From Saccharum officinarum (Eukaryota; Streptophyta; Magnoliopsida; Poales; Poaceae), in contig CM036199.1 of the NCBI GenBank assembly GCA_020631735.1, forward strand, positions 21,927,553 through 21,991,552: a stretch of 64,000 bases of DNA, written 5' to 3'. Of the stretch, positions 1 through 11,883 are shown piece by piece. The first letter of the stretch is position 1. Every line of letters begins with the position of its first letter. The notes beneath the pieces are model-generated. The model saw only the letters and a list, made by a program, of their open reading frames with translations. It was not told where the DNA came from and did not search any database. The position numbers were made by a program, and so were the translations under genes.

Positions 1-1260
1 GGGTGATTTCCTGTCACCTGCGAGTTATAGGTAGATACCTGGTTATGGTTAGCTATAATTATTATCATGGAAAGTAACCAAGTGTTGATAGATAAACGGA
101 GACCGGGTGGAGTCTTATAGGGTTTTGGACTATAGTGATTCCGTCTGTGTCGATTAAGGATCGATCGTTGCTTGTCCCTCTTGTCATGTTGAACGTATGC
201 CTCACATTTAGCTGGCCGAATAAAGTACCTTTCGACCGCGAAGCTAGTGACACTATTTCGAGCCGGGATAAACTCGGATTGGCAGACTGGTGCTGAAGGG
301 GGTATGACGGGGACGTGAAGAGTGAGCCCAAGGTGCGTCCTGGCAGTCGGGCGGTCCCTGGGTAGTGCAGTCCATGACTATTATCCCACGGCTACTTGGA
401 AAGTGTCATTGGTGACCTAAGCGACCCTGACAGAGGAAGCTTGGTTTGTGTGAGGAATAAATCACCAGCTGGTTAGGAATCGATTTGAATCGGCATCGCT
501 CCTGGATAGTGAGCACTTGACTCGAGCTACAACATCGTAGTAAAATGATGGAATACAGATGGTTTTGTGAATGATGTTGGAAAAGCTAAACTTGATATGG
601 TAACTTTTGATGTAAATGGTTAATCAAGTGATTGCTCTAGCATAGGTGCTTACTTAGACTAATCAGGTATAATTAAGTTGATGCTTATAGTTTAAATAAT
701 TTATAACTGATAACTTGTGCTTTTCTGCAAAACTAGTCAAGCCAGTCCACTTTATAAAAGCCTTGCATACTCCTTGGTGTCTTTTATTTTTAGTTTTTGA
801 CGGGTAAGTCTAGCTGAGTACCTTCTCATACTCAAGGCGTTATTCCCATTGTTGTTACAGATGGTCAGATGTACTATGGTTATTGCGTCAACTGTCTGTA
901 TCCGGCGATGGGCGACAACTAGGACTAAGGGCAATGGTCACTCCGTTCACCTTATCTCATGCTTTTGTGGACTATGACTACCTGTTGGCACTGTATCTGA
1001 ACTAAGTATGTGTGGTTTAAAACTACTTGCTTCCGCTATATTAATTTGAACTCGTGTTATAATAACTTTTTATTCTAAACTCCGATGTATTCAACTCTCG
1101 TTGCGAACTTTATGTAGCATGTGACTGTGGCTGCTAAATCAGTATGATCTTGATTGAATGTTGGTTGGTTGAAATCCTTCGTCATTTCACGGAATTTCGG
1201 GTTGTACGGGCTTAAGTTTAGTGAATTATCTGCCTCGGTGGAAGATTTTCTTACTTAATC
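1..1260. mobile_element. Probable Gypsy LTR remnant
   Basis: No gene is seen here. The text resembles the long non-coding LTR of a chromovirus-type Ty3/Gypsy element. Positions about 475-545 align, at an estimated 70 percent identity by eye, to the reverse complement of about 58855-58925 inside the TSD-bounded solo LTR at 58163-61439. Both share GAATCG, GCTCCT and ACATCGTAGT blocks in the same order. The left end lies outside the window and no TG/CA terminus or TSD was found on the right. Family assignment is inference; the resemblance is seen. Confidence 0.42.
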
Positions 1261-2200
1261 TCGTATAATCATGTTGATCCGTTACAGGAGCAGCATCAGA
1301 GGCCGGTCTCGGGCGAGGCGAAGACAGATAACATCGTCTCTCAGGCTCGAACGAGGCGGTGATGATGTTGTTGGTTAGCTTGTGCCCGAGACCCAGCGCT
1401 GAGATCTCGGGCGAGTCGGAGGTGTTCCGAGACCCCTTGTGGGATGCCTCAGATGAAGTGGAGAGATGGGCCGGTATGGTCACGCGGCTTGCTGGAGGCC
1501 CAGCAAGGGAAGAGTTAGCCCATGTGTTTAGTTGATTTTTTTTCCTTTGACAGGACAGATTAATGTTTGGTTTTAGGAAGCCGAGTAGATTTTCCACCCT
1601 AATTTGGGTACCTCTAATTATGGTACCCGACAGGAAGTTTCAAAGTTTGGGTCAAAACTTCCGACGCTTGTCCGAAGTTCCGATACTTAAGGGAAGCTAC
1701 AAAATTAGAATAACTTCAACTTCACTAGGTGGTGGTGTTCATATAAGGGGTTGATCCTTTTTTTCCTCCCTATATAATACAAAGGTGCGCAGCTCTCCTG
1801 CGCATTCGAGAAAAAAATCTACTATTTACCCCACTTCCCAAGAGATAGATGAAGACATTGGGATGGTTTCTTGGCCTCAAAACACCACCAAATGTAGATC
1901 ACAACCAATACCTAAGGATATAAGTTTGAGAGAGAAAGAGACAACCAAATACAAGTAATTCCCACAATCACAACAACAACAACATCAAGCATGCGGGACA
2001 CAAGGATTTATCCTGAGGTTCATCCACCCCCACTAAGGAATGCCTACGTCCTCGTTCTCGAGGTGACCACAAAGGTCAGAGTCTCTTTCACCTTTTTTAC
2101 CTCTCCCAAACAACCACAAAGGTCAACTCGAGTTCTTCACTAGAATTTCAAGGGTAATACAAACCTCCCGAGGTTCTCCCACAGATCGGGAGCGCAAAAA
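1261..2200. repeat. Mosaic of retroelement scraps
   Basis: No intact coding region. About 1768-1812 contains a TTTGTATTA / TTCGAGAAAAAA type tail that recurs in reverse complement at about 9411-9465. About 1980-2006 (GACACAAGGATTTATCCTGA) matches the SIRE-type LTR at about 35737-35763 almost base for base, so a short SIRE LTR fragment lies here. The segment 1290-1510 is GC-richer, repeats GGGCGAG-like words, and is unassigned. Confidence 0.4.
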
Positions 2201-3060
2201 TTCTATTTTGGGTTGTGAATAGAAATCACTAAATAAAAACACGATTCAATATGTATCTAAAATTTTACCAAGATTTATTTAGTTGTTGACATTGCAAATA
2301 GCAAAGTTGAAAGTATGTTTGTAGCATTCATGCCTTTGCATATGCCTTTCTGTGTGAAAAGTGAATTAAAAAATTCGATCAAGCCACAAATAGGTCCCCT
2401 TATGTTTTATAAAATAAAGGTTTCAAAATTATGTTTCAAAACTAATTCAAAATAAGTCCAAAGTTTGAGTTTGCAAGGTCTTTAAAATGCATTTTTAAAT
2501 GTGTTTATATAATAGTTTCAATGATCAAAATAGTTTTAAAATATATTTCACTAATAAGCTTGAAATGTATTCAAACCCTAGTTTCCAAAAAGGGTTTTCA
2601 AAATAGAGTTTAAAAACGTGTTTTGAAATGAGTTTACGAATAGAAAGATTTGAAGTAAGTTTGAAAATATATTTTCAAAATCATTTATAAATTTTTGAGA
2701 GTTTATAAATTTAAATGGTTTCAAAATAGTATGAAAAGTAGTATTTTTTTAGCAACGTATGAAAAGTTGTTAAAATGGTGTTTTATATGGAGTAAAAGGA
2801 AAATGTTTTTTTAGAAATAAAAGGAAAATATTTTCTTCCTTTTATCTCCCTTTTCTCCTCTGATTTCAGCCTGCTCCGGTTCTGGCCCTCCAGCCGACCT
2901 GCTGAGGCGCAGCTTGCTGCGGCCCGCTCGGCCTAGCGCAGCGGCCGCGAGCGCGCCTTCCCTAGTGAGCCGTGGCCCGTGGCCCAGCTCAACCCGAGGA
3001 TCGACGCGGTGAGATTTCCCAGGTTCTAGTGTATACAGGCCGCCTCACGTTTGGGCGTTA
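2201..3060. other. AT-rich spacer upstream of CTF7
   Basis: From about 2380 to 2840 the sequence is AT-rich and repeatedly reuses TTTCAAAA and TTTGAAA words without a clean period. From about 2870 it becomes GC-rich, as expected near the start of a grass gene. I see no open reading frame of note and no element termini. The distal promoter of the CTF7 gene presumably lies in the 2870-3320 part. Confidence 0.4.
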
Positions 3061-3320
3061 GTTTTGGCGCCGAATCTTCGCATCTACTTTTCAGGAACCC
3101 GCGCGACGGCCTTCGCAATTCCTGGCCGTCCGATCCGCCCCGCCCTCAACCTCACTACCACGTCTGCACCGTCGATCCCCGCTTCGTCCCCAAAATCCGA
3201 AGCGCCGCCTCCTGCTGACCACCGGCGCCTCTTCGGCTCTTCCCACTCTCCGGTAGCAACGGGCAACGGCCAACGGGAGAAGGGAGAGAAGGATAACTCG
3301 TGGGGAGGCGAAGCGAGGCG

Positions 3321-5120
3321 ATGCAGCCCAAGATCAGCGCGTTCTTCAAGCGGCAGGAAGCGGACCCAGATCCGAACAGGTCCTTCTTCTCCTTACCCCT
3401 CTTCGAATCTTTTTGCCCCCGTACCAAATCTTGCCGGCTTTGAATCTTTTTGCTCAATTGCTGTGGTGCCTGATGAAAGAACACAAGAAGCGAATTCGTT
3501 AGCATCTGTGCTTGTGGGGATGAAGCAATTTGTGATTTCCTTCTCATTTGTGCGGGTTGGCGCAGTGGCGACGGCGAGGGGAACGGGCATGAAAGCGTCG
3601 GCGCGGCGACGGAGGCAAAGCGGAAGGCCAAGGGCTGCAGGCCCAGTGAGATCGTCAGCAAGAAGAGGAACTACGCGCAGTTCCATCTGGAGCTGGGGCA
3701 GCCTGATTTCCTACTCCACACGTGCTCCGTCTGCGGCATGATGTACGCCCGAGGGAACGACGAGGACGAGAAGGTTCACAGGGCCTACCACAAGAGCTAC
3801 TCCGAGGGAATCCCTTTCAAGGTCAAGGTGTTCTATGCGTTGTGCTCTTAGTTTTTCTGTGTGGAGCGTTTAGTTAAACCGATGAGTTGCAGGGCTGGAA
3901 AAATGAGACAGTGATGGCGAGGTCCGAGGGTGGTGATCGTGTTATTCTTGCAACTGATGAGAACTCTTGTGTGTGGAAAAGTAAGGTACAACTCTGCCCA
4001 ACTCAATTCCTTATGTTAAAATTAAAATGTTAGTGCCCCGACTTCTGAAGAAATGCAGACTGTAAAGCAGTATTCTTTAGCTGTTATATGTTTGTGTTTT
4101 TGCTAACTGCTTCTAAATGTCTAAGCCATCCTCACAAATGTGAATACAAGTGGTATGGATCTATGCAAGTTATGTGATGTCAAACAAATATTGCAGGTCA
4201 GAGAGGTGATCACAGTGGTGGAGAAGGAGCTGGGATTTGGTGAAGGGAAACTTCTGCATAAGCTTTGCAAGGTAGTATTACATAATCTTAGTTCAATAGT
4301 ATATGGCAATCTATACAGTACATTTGTCTTACATGGTAATAAATAAGAATAATCTTTATTGTATAGGTGTATCTATACATATCTGGACAAAGGATCGTGG
4401 GGTGCCTTGTCACTGAACCAATAAAAACAGCACATAGAGTTATCCCAAGCTCCACGGAAGAAAGCCATTACAATTTGCCAGTTGACAGTACTGAGCCAGG
4501 AAAAAATGGTCATACATTAGAGTTTGGCGAAATTAGTTTCAAGAGGGAAATCATAAGGCGGCACAATCATTCAATTAAGAATAAAGAAGAGTGCCAGGAC
4601 CCTGGTGCCATAATTTGTGAAACAGAAGCTGTTCCTGCACTTTGTGGATTTCGAGCCATCTGGGTGGTACCATCACGCAGAAGAAAACGAATTGCCTCAA
4701 AGCTAATGGATGTTGCACGGTAAGACGATTTTTGATTTCACATGCTGCGTATCTGGGTGGTACCATCACGCACAAGTCAACACTTCTTTAATGTTATTCC
4801 CCTTGCATCAACAACTCAGATCATTTTCAAGCGTGCTGTATTCTGCCTAGCAACAAGATGTTCTTTATCAAATTGTATATAATGTATTGTTAAGCTATTC
4901 GTAACTGATGACACCATTTTGGCAAGCAATTTCCATAGACTGAGCTCCTCTCTTGATATTTCCACTTCCATTCATCTCAAGCAGGAAAACCTTCTGCGAA
5001 GGCAAGACTTTGGGGATTTCACAGTTTGCTTTCACTCCCCCGACCTCCTCTGGCAAGGGGCTAGCATGCCGTTACTGCAAGACCAGTGCATTCTTAGTCT
5101 ACAAAGACGGACCTGTGTAA
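3321..5120 (+). CDS. CTF7: Cohesin acetyltransferase CTF7/ECO1
   Basis: Six exons: 3321-3379, 3566-3821 (or 3827), 3893-3985, 4197-4271, 4367-4719, 4985-5120. All introns are GT-AG and phases agree; the product is 323 aa. Eco1/Ctf7 proteins acetylate the cohesin subunit SMC3 during S phase to establish sister-chromatid cohesion in the nucleus. Residues 2-9 (QPKISAFF) fit a QxxIxxFF PCNA-interacting box. C73, C76, H91 and H95 form the family C2H2 finger. The C-terminal half is the GNAT domain, with an IVGCLV strand, an acetyl-CoA-loop segment [14 protein letters not shown] and the terminal [15 protein letters not shown] signature. The start codon was chosen because it opens directly into the PIP box. 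Exon 2 has tandem donors (after AAG, or 6 nt later after GTCAAG) that would add Val-Lys. It lies tail-to-tail with CDC48B. Confidence 0.95.
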
Positions 5121-5632
5121 CAAATGTACTCTAAGAAGGCCCTCTCTGAAACTTCTCGTCCCATGATATAAACAATTAGATCAACCTGTATTCAGGTTGA
5201 CCAGAAATTGGCGATTACTTTGTAGCAATGTAGCTTTTCTCTTTAAGTAATAATAGCTGCCTTGTGATCTTCATAAATAACTTTTCATGATCTCACATGC
5301 TCCGTCGCAGCAATGCTGCTGCACCAAGCATAGAACTAAGAGAGTACATGTACAAGATGGATGTTTGCGCGAGAAAATGACTGCAGCAGCGAAATGACAA
5401 TACATCAATAAATGAACCATGTATCATTTATAGCTGATACAGGCTGTTTCTGAGGAAAAGAAAAGGAACTCCTGGAATTTTTCATTCAAACCACCATTGC
5501 ATATTTGCATTCCTCGTCAATGCTAAGGATCTAGCAGTCTTGTACAATAGGGAACAACTGCTTAATGTCTCCCCGCTGCTCGAGATAAGCATTCTAGCTA
5601 TTCTTGTGCAACAAAGAAAAAGAGAGCACATC
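5121..5632. other. Convergent 3' intergenic region, CTF7/CDC48B
   Basis: Only 512 bp separate the CTF7 stop codon from the CDC48B stop codon on the other strand. The stretch must hold both 3' UTRs and polyadenylation regions. AT-rich AATAAC/AATAAA-like words occur at about 5245-5285 and near 5405 on the plus strand. No transposon termini are visible. Confidence 0.6.
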
Positions 5633-8600
5633 TTAATGTTTCCTACTTGATGGATTATTTATAGTTGCCTTTGAGTACTCATGAACTACTGCTTTTGTAA
5701 GAGAGGGATTCAATGAACTTCGTGCGGCTTGGAAGTGGGTATTACATATCGAACTGGCTGAGATATCTTCCCTCAGTGCTGCCATTCCAGCTTCCCGGCA
5801 AAGGCCTTCAAGATCAGCACCAGTGAACAACTCGGTACACTCCGCAATCTTCCAAAGATCTACATCCTCTCCCAATTTCATTTTCTGTGTATGGATGCGT
5901 AGTATCTCGTATCGACCTTCCACATCTGGCGGTGGGACATACAGCACCTGCAAATCAACCGGAAATTATGGTCAGTGCCTATATGTCCATGTCTCAATGA
6001 CAGGAACAGTTTTTTTTCCTCGAAACATCAATGACAGGAGCATTGAAGGACCTTATCAAAACGTCCTGGACGTAGAAGAGCAGCATCAATTGCATTTGGG
6101 CGATTCGTAGCACCCAATACGATAATTCCCTAAAAAGAAAAGAATGCCCTTCTAGTGAACATACATGTAGATATAATAATCAGTAGAATCACACAGAAAG
6201 CTATCAGCAGGCTAACAGTACCGTAGCCAGTTCTAAACCATCCATTTCGGTCAATAAAGTCGACAAAAGTCTTTCTCCAACTGTGGCATTGCCACTAGAA
6301 TTCCCACCAGGGCCAGTTCTGCAAAATCATACAGGTGCCAACATAAACTATTTGTAGTAAAATTCAAACATGGTAATCTGAAGCTAAAAGTAAAGATTTA
6401 CAAGTGCAAAACTGAATTCCATATAAACTGATTCTACTGTCATAAAAAGAACACCCAAGTAACCATTTTCAACAAGAATTTGCTTGCACACACTGTTCAA
6501 TTCTCCACATTATGTGTACCATGTGAAATACAATTTTTTTTTACATTTTAACAGTATAGTAAAAGAATGGATAGGCAATTCCTATCCATTCTTGCTAGTT
6601 ATGACAGTAATATCAGATCATTTTTATTATATTGTGCATCACATATCAGTGCATACCTCTTTGGGGCAATGGCATCAGCCTCGTCAAAAAATATAATGCT
6701 TGGAGAAGCAAGACGTGCTTTCTGAAACGTTCTACGTAACAGGGCTTCACCTTCTCCAACATACTTGGAATATAAATCTGCACCGCTGTTATAAGAATTT
6801 ATGTGAAAGCCAGTGAGTGTTGAGGAGAGTATCTTTATCTGAAGGTGTTTTAGTTGATTATTTTTTAAGCTTTTGCTGAGTTGCGGATACCAGATATTAT
6901 ATCATATTAACCCAACTGGCAGAAATCAGTAAATTATGCTAATCTGTTTTGTTCTTCGCACAACGGAAGTGAGCTGTTATTTTCTCAACATATAAGATTG
7001 TTTAATGATGAACCTCAAAGAAAAGAAAGAAGCTTGGGAAGCATGTGCTGCAGCCTTGGCAAGGGTAGTCTTCGAGCACCCTGGCGGACCATGCAAAAGC
7101 ACCCCCCGGACTGGTGGTATCCCAAGTCTAGAAAATGCAGCAGCATGCTTGATGGGCCACTCAACAGCTTTCTGAAGCTCTTTCTGAAGCACAGGAACAA
7201 CCACCATCAAAACAGGTTTTTTGCCACAAGGGAACCAAAACAAGAAATGCCTAACCTTTAGATCTTTCAAGCCTCCTATATCATCCCATGAAACCGTTGA
7301 AATTTCTTTGGTTACCCCTCTTGTTATGCTTGGTCCCACCATAGATCTAGCAGACTCCCAGTCCTCCATATGTAGTTTAAGTACTTTGTCACCCTCAGAT
7401 ATGTTTAACATTCTATGATATGCAAGCTTGGCAGCTTCTCGACATAATGCTTCTAAATCAGCTCCAACATAGCCATTGCAGAACGCAGCAACGGTTTGAA
7501 GATCGACCTTTTCATCCAGATGTAGGTTTTTGGCATAAAGCTGAAGAAGATAAAGACCTATGACATTAAGTTTACGTAAAAGAAATTGAGAGCATGAATT
7601 CAAGATTTCACAAAACGCAGAATTTGATATGATGTCTTAAAGCCTTTTTAGATTCAATACATATACAATCATGTGGTCAAAAACATAAAATTACATTTGT
7701 CATTTGTCAACAGCAATTTCCTAAGTCAGACACCTAAACTGTAACAGTAACCATAAGAAAACCACTGTATACCAACAGATTTATGAAATATGACATCAAA
7801 TACTACCTTTAGGATCTGCATCCGCTCTTCAACTGTAGGAACAGCAACCTCTACTTCTGAGTCAAAACGTCCTGCCCTTCTCAATGCTGGATCAATGGCA
7901 TCTATCCTAATGAGGTAACAAGCTGTGTTTCAGTTCAACAAGAAAAACCATATCCAGCACCATGCTTAAAAGGCTATTTTAAGAAAATTTTGTAACATGT
8001 GCGCAATTAACTGAACATAATAGCATTCCATGGTATCTGTGTATAGATTGTAAATCATGTCCCAGCAGGATTCTTAAACATGGAACAAACCTTGACTTAT
8101 AGCAACAACGGTATTTCGAAATCAAAAGTGTGGCATGCCCAGACCTGTTAGTCGATGCAACAACAACTATGTGAGGAAGCATCTTTGACGATTTCTTGTT
8201 TCCATCCATGAGAGTAAGAAGTTGGCCAACAATGCGGGACTCATTCTCTCTCCTGTGAAAGCGCATTAAGATCTCATTTACACACACAAAGAAAAGAGAG
8301 ATGCAAAACTTGCCTATCACTGCGGCGTGGACATATGGCATCAAGTTCGTCGATGAATATCACAGCTGGTTTACCCTGCGAAGCCTGAGCATATGCTTCA
8401 GAAAAAGCTTCACGCAGGAACTTTTCTCCCTCTCCGACATGGGCTTTGTGTACAGAATATGGACTGTCAAGGTGTCCAGAAGCAACATATTTCAAATCAT
8501 GTCAAAAAATACAGTGTACAATTGTACATGTCAGCACTAAACAGAAACAGTTCAAAGTAAATTCAGTACTTGATCATTATCAGGTGCGCATTGCATTCTC

Positions 8601-9118
8601 GAACAATAGCTCGAACTAGGCTTGTCTGCCAAAAATAACAATCACCATACTGTTTAGGTCTTCCATATTTCAATACTGACAAGTTAAATAAACATCAAAT
8701 TCCACCCCCCCCCCCCCCAAAAAAAAATCCAAGCACTTCAAGGTGATTTGTGAATTATGATAGAGCTCTTTTTAGACGATGGAAAATAGAGAGTTAAGAC
8801 GCGAAATTGCAAACTCAGTACCTTTCCGGTGCCAGGGGGGCCGTGGAGCAGCAACCCTCTGGGCCACTGAAGAAAGCAAGCTCAATGATTAACTGGAAGG
8901 TGTAGCAGACAATGACGAAGTCTGATGGGGGCAAAGAGGCGGGAGCACATTACCCTGAGGCCGAGCAGACGGGACTCGTGGGCGTAGAGGAAAGGATAAG
9001 CCACGAGCTCCCGAAGGGCCTCGAGTGCCCTACGGTTGCCCGCGACGGCCTCCTCAGCCCGCCACCCATCGGCCGCGCTTCCCCCACCGCCGCCGTCGCT
9101 TACGCTCGGCGTGCCCAT
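5633..9118 (-). CDS. CDC48B: CDC48B-like tandem AAA+ ATPase
   Basis: Twelve exons in transcript order: 9118-8954, 8866-8822, 8625-8570, 8463-8314, 8252-8145, 7906-7807, 7540-7256, 7183-7014, 6785-6657, 6318-6222, 6129-6052, 5947-5633. Phases agree and the product is 565 aa. There are two AAA+ modules. D1 has Walker A GPPGTGK (64-70) and Walker B VIFIDE (123-128). D2 has Walker A GPPGCSK (335-341) and Walker B IIFFDE (390-395), followed by an ATNRP sensor segment and GRFD. The GCSK variant of the D2 P-loop is typical of the plant CDC48B branch, as distinct from true CDC48/p97. The protein is shorter than p97 and lacks a recognisable N domain, as expected for CDC48B. The family remodels or unfolds protein substrates; the specific role of CDC48B is not visible here. 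The intron 8313-8253 uses a GC donor (AG/GCAAGT). Confidence 0.94.
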
Positions 9119-9410
9119 CACTTCACCGCGTCGTCGCTGCGGTGACTTCCGCCGGCGGGAGGACCGGAGGCCGGAGGAGCCGAACAACGCAACAAGAGGT
9201 GAAGGAGTTTTAGCTCGCTTGGAAACGAACCCTAAATATTCTCGTTCTCAGCCCAACAGATTTTTTTTTTGAGTGGATCTCAGCCCAACAGATGCCCAAT
9301 TCCACCAGGCCGCCATCAAGTTGGGCCTAACTGAAGCTTATTCACTGGTCCGTATGAGTGAAGTTTAGTGCACAGATTCACCTTTTTTTTTACTAAATTC
9401 ACCTTTTGTT
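9119..9410. promoter_or_regulatory. 5' flank of CDC48B
   Basis: This GC-rich, then mixed, sequence lies upstream of the minus-strand CDC48B start codon and must contain its 5' UTR and core promoter. No convincing TATA box was seen on the minus strand. Small frames here are shadows of the GC-rich exon 1 and its leader. Confidence 0.4.
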
Positions 9411-10048
9411 TTTTTTCTCTCGAATACGCAAGAGCATTGCGTATCTTTGTATTAAGAAGATAGAAGTTTTGAAAATACAAAAGAGGCCGTTCCCGGCCCG
9501 ACTGATATCTCCAGGGGCTACATTTTGGCTATGGCATCCATGGGATTCATTCGGATCAACCTAAACTACGTGTGTGCTTATGGCGCCATGGCCGAAGACC
9601 AGCGAGTTGCTCCACCAGTCATCGCCCTGGATGTTGGGAACAACTCATCGAGAGCCTCGATGTCCACTGCCGAAAGGTTGCCCTTGAAGTAGGAGTTGTA
9701 CGAGCGCTTGGCCGCAGAGGAACTCGACGCTGAAGGTGCCATGAACCACATCTTCTTCATGAGCAGAACTTCACCGCGTTTGGATGCCGGGATGTGGTTC
9801 ATCTGCTGAGCAGCAGTCCGCCTGCTCCTAAGGGGCAAGGTTCGCTTTGGCGCCGGTTTCTGCTTGGGCGGGGTGTTGATGAGAGGTGGCAACCTCGTTA
9901 CCTGGACCTCCTCGGTGAATCTAGCCAGTCGCTTGGCGGCCTCCCTTGGTGTGGGCGTGTCCTCGGCGCAAATTCACCTTTTGTTGTGGTGGTTGCAGTC
10001 CACTGCTCCTGCCCGCTGGGCGCCTGATGTGCTGGCTGCTGTCCTGCT
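9411..10048 (-). pseudogene. Retroelement 3'-end remnant
   Basis: A minus-strand open frame at 9892-9578 (104 aa) ends in a segment YFKGNLSAVDIEALDELFP. It is followed, in the same orientation, by a tail reading TTTGTATTAAGAAG and a T/A-rich run. This arrangement of a small acidic C-terminus and a stereotyped tail resembles the end of grass retroelement ORFs that I recall as LINE/DUF4283-associated. That assignment is from memory, not a search. A related tail occurs at about 1768-1812 in the opposite orientation. The frame is a fragment without an upstream domain. Confidence 0.4.
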
Positions 10049-10169
10049 GGCCCTGTTCGCTTCGCTAAAACGTCATAGCTGAAGGTATTGTTCGCTAATT
10101 TGTTATGAGAGAAAAACATTGTTCCTTTGCTAAAAAAAAGTATGGCTGATAAGTCAAGCAAACAGGGCC
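10049..10169. mobile_element. 121-bp MITE, GGCCCTGTTCGC type
   Basis: The ends are inverted: GGCCCTGTTCGCTTCGC on the left and GTCAAGCAAACAGGGCC on the right. The length (121 bp) equals that of the related element at 15552-15672. The interior is AT-rich with no coding potential. The flanking bases do not give a clean TSD, so the superfamily is left open. Confidence 0.65.
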
Positions 10170-10775
10170 TAGAAGCCATGTTCTCGTTCCGTTAATAGAT
10201 ACTTGAAGTATCATTTTATAACGTTAGAATAGGAACATTTTCGTTCTCGGAACATGGAATGGAAACGGCTGCCAGGGTCCGACCAGTGACGAAGATACTT
10301 TTCATTACAATCCTTAATAATCTTGCTGATTTACTATGTAATAATTGAAGGGTAAATGACAGCTCTATTAATACTTGGCCTCTTTCTCCTCTAAATTTAG
10401 GTTCTGACTTTGCCACTGAGCATGGCTAAGAGCTGCCCAACCGCCGCTTGCTGCTGCCTAGGGAAGAAAATTCGTTGGACCTAGCGTCCACCAATCTATC
10501 GCTGATCCAACCCCTCCGTTGATGCAAACCCTACTAGGCTACAACCTGGTGGCGACTGACGAGGCTATTGCCATGGATCTGATTCATTTGTCACCCGCTC
10601 GATCCATAAGAGGGCTAAATTAGAAATTCATAATTGTAAAATCGATCATTCATATTGAATTCTAGTTACACCATTTTTTAACATCAAATCAAGACCATAT
10701 ATGGAATATATTTGAATAAAATTTTGCTAATACATATTTTCCTGATGAAGATAGAACATTTTCTTTTATTCAATT
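10170..10775. other. Intergenic, nothing recognised
   Basis: Mixed to AT-rich sequence with short frames only. No termini, domain or RNA feature was recognised. Its last five bases (CAATT) are the left TSD of the adjoining solo LTR. Confidence 0.5.
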
Positions 10776-11878
10776 TGTCGGTACCAATAGCATAGGGGTA
10801 CCCACATTTAACGATAATGAAAATCAAAACGACTAAGCCGCGCCCAAGCTCGGCAGCACACCGGGTCCGCCTCGTACGAGGGCAGCTTGACGGAGTGCCT
10901 CGACCGCGCTCCGGCTCCGACTCGTACGAGGCACCCTCGACGGGGGCGCCTCGACCGTGCCCCGCCCCGTACAGCAAAGTACCTTGACCGCGCTCCGACC
11001 CGCGCGAGGCTCATCCGCCCCCTGAGAAAAACTCTGACTCGCGTGAGCCCGGGTCGAGCGTCTCGACCCCTTCTCTTTACCTACCCCAGGACAAAAGCCA
11101 TAACATTTAATGCGATTACCTACTACCACCTACCGGCATGGCTGCGATCAGGGTCGATGTGGGAACAATGCCAGTGTCAGTCCTCACTGTTTTACCGCCC
11201 ATCCCGTGATGGGAGGTGAAAACCGTCACTGTACCCACCTTGTCGTGCACTGTACGTCACTAGTTACCCTCGAGGGGGGATACGACAAAGTCCGTACACC
11301 ACGATCCCAGGGATTCGGACTTATCCGTTCGGCCTTGACCCGGCCTCGACGCCCAGCACGGCTCAACAGGGAAGGGAGGACGGTATGACACGGTGCTCCG
11401 GGTCATTTCAGCGTCTCGTCCTCTATGTCACTGTGGTGTCCAGGGATGGCCTCCTATTCATAGGGCACGTCGTAACAGTCACCTTAACAGAGATCGACAA
11501 AACATCATCTCAAGGCTCCCCGTCGTCTTGACCTCCTCTCGCCCTATAAAAGGGCAGGCCAGGGTTCTACAACGGGGACGGAAGACAACGGACAACAAGC
11601 CAGACACAAGATAGAGATCAACATCTCAAGCAATCATCCTTGTACTCTTTTTTCCTCTTTGAGACTTGGGCTCGCCGCTCTCTCTCATAAGCTTGTAACC
11701 CCTATACAAGCACTTCGGTGCAAGGAAATACAAACCTCTCCCTCCCCGTTGGACGTAGGACCTTCTTTTGCCCGAACCAGGATAAACCCCCGTGTGTTCT
11801 CCTTGCATCACCATCCAGAAAAGGGACACACAACATTTACTCGTTGGTTTAGGACCCCCTCGGGACCGAACACCGACA
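10776..11878 (+). mobile_element. Solo LTR with CAATT TSD
   Basis: The 1103-bp segment starts TGTCGG and ends CCGACA, a perfect 6-bp inverted terminus. It is flanked on both sides by CAATT (10771-10775 and 11879-11883), the 5-bp duplication expected for LTR-retrotransposon integration. No primer-binding site, internal domains or second LTR adjoin it, so it is a solo LTR left by LTR-LTR recombination. A TATA box (CTATAAAAG, 11544-11552) on the plus strand suggests the plus orientation, with the R region following it. A Gypsy rather than copia origin is a guess. Confidence 0.88.
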
Positions 11879-11883
11879 CAATT

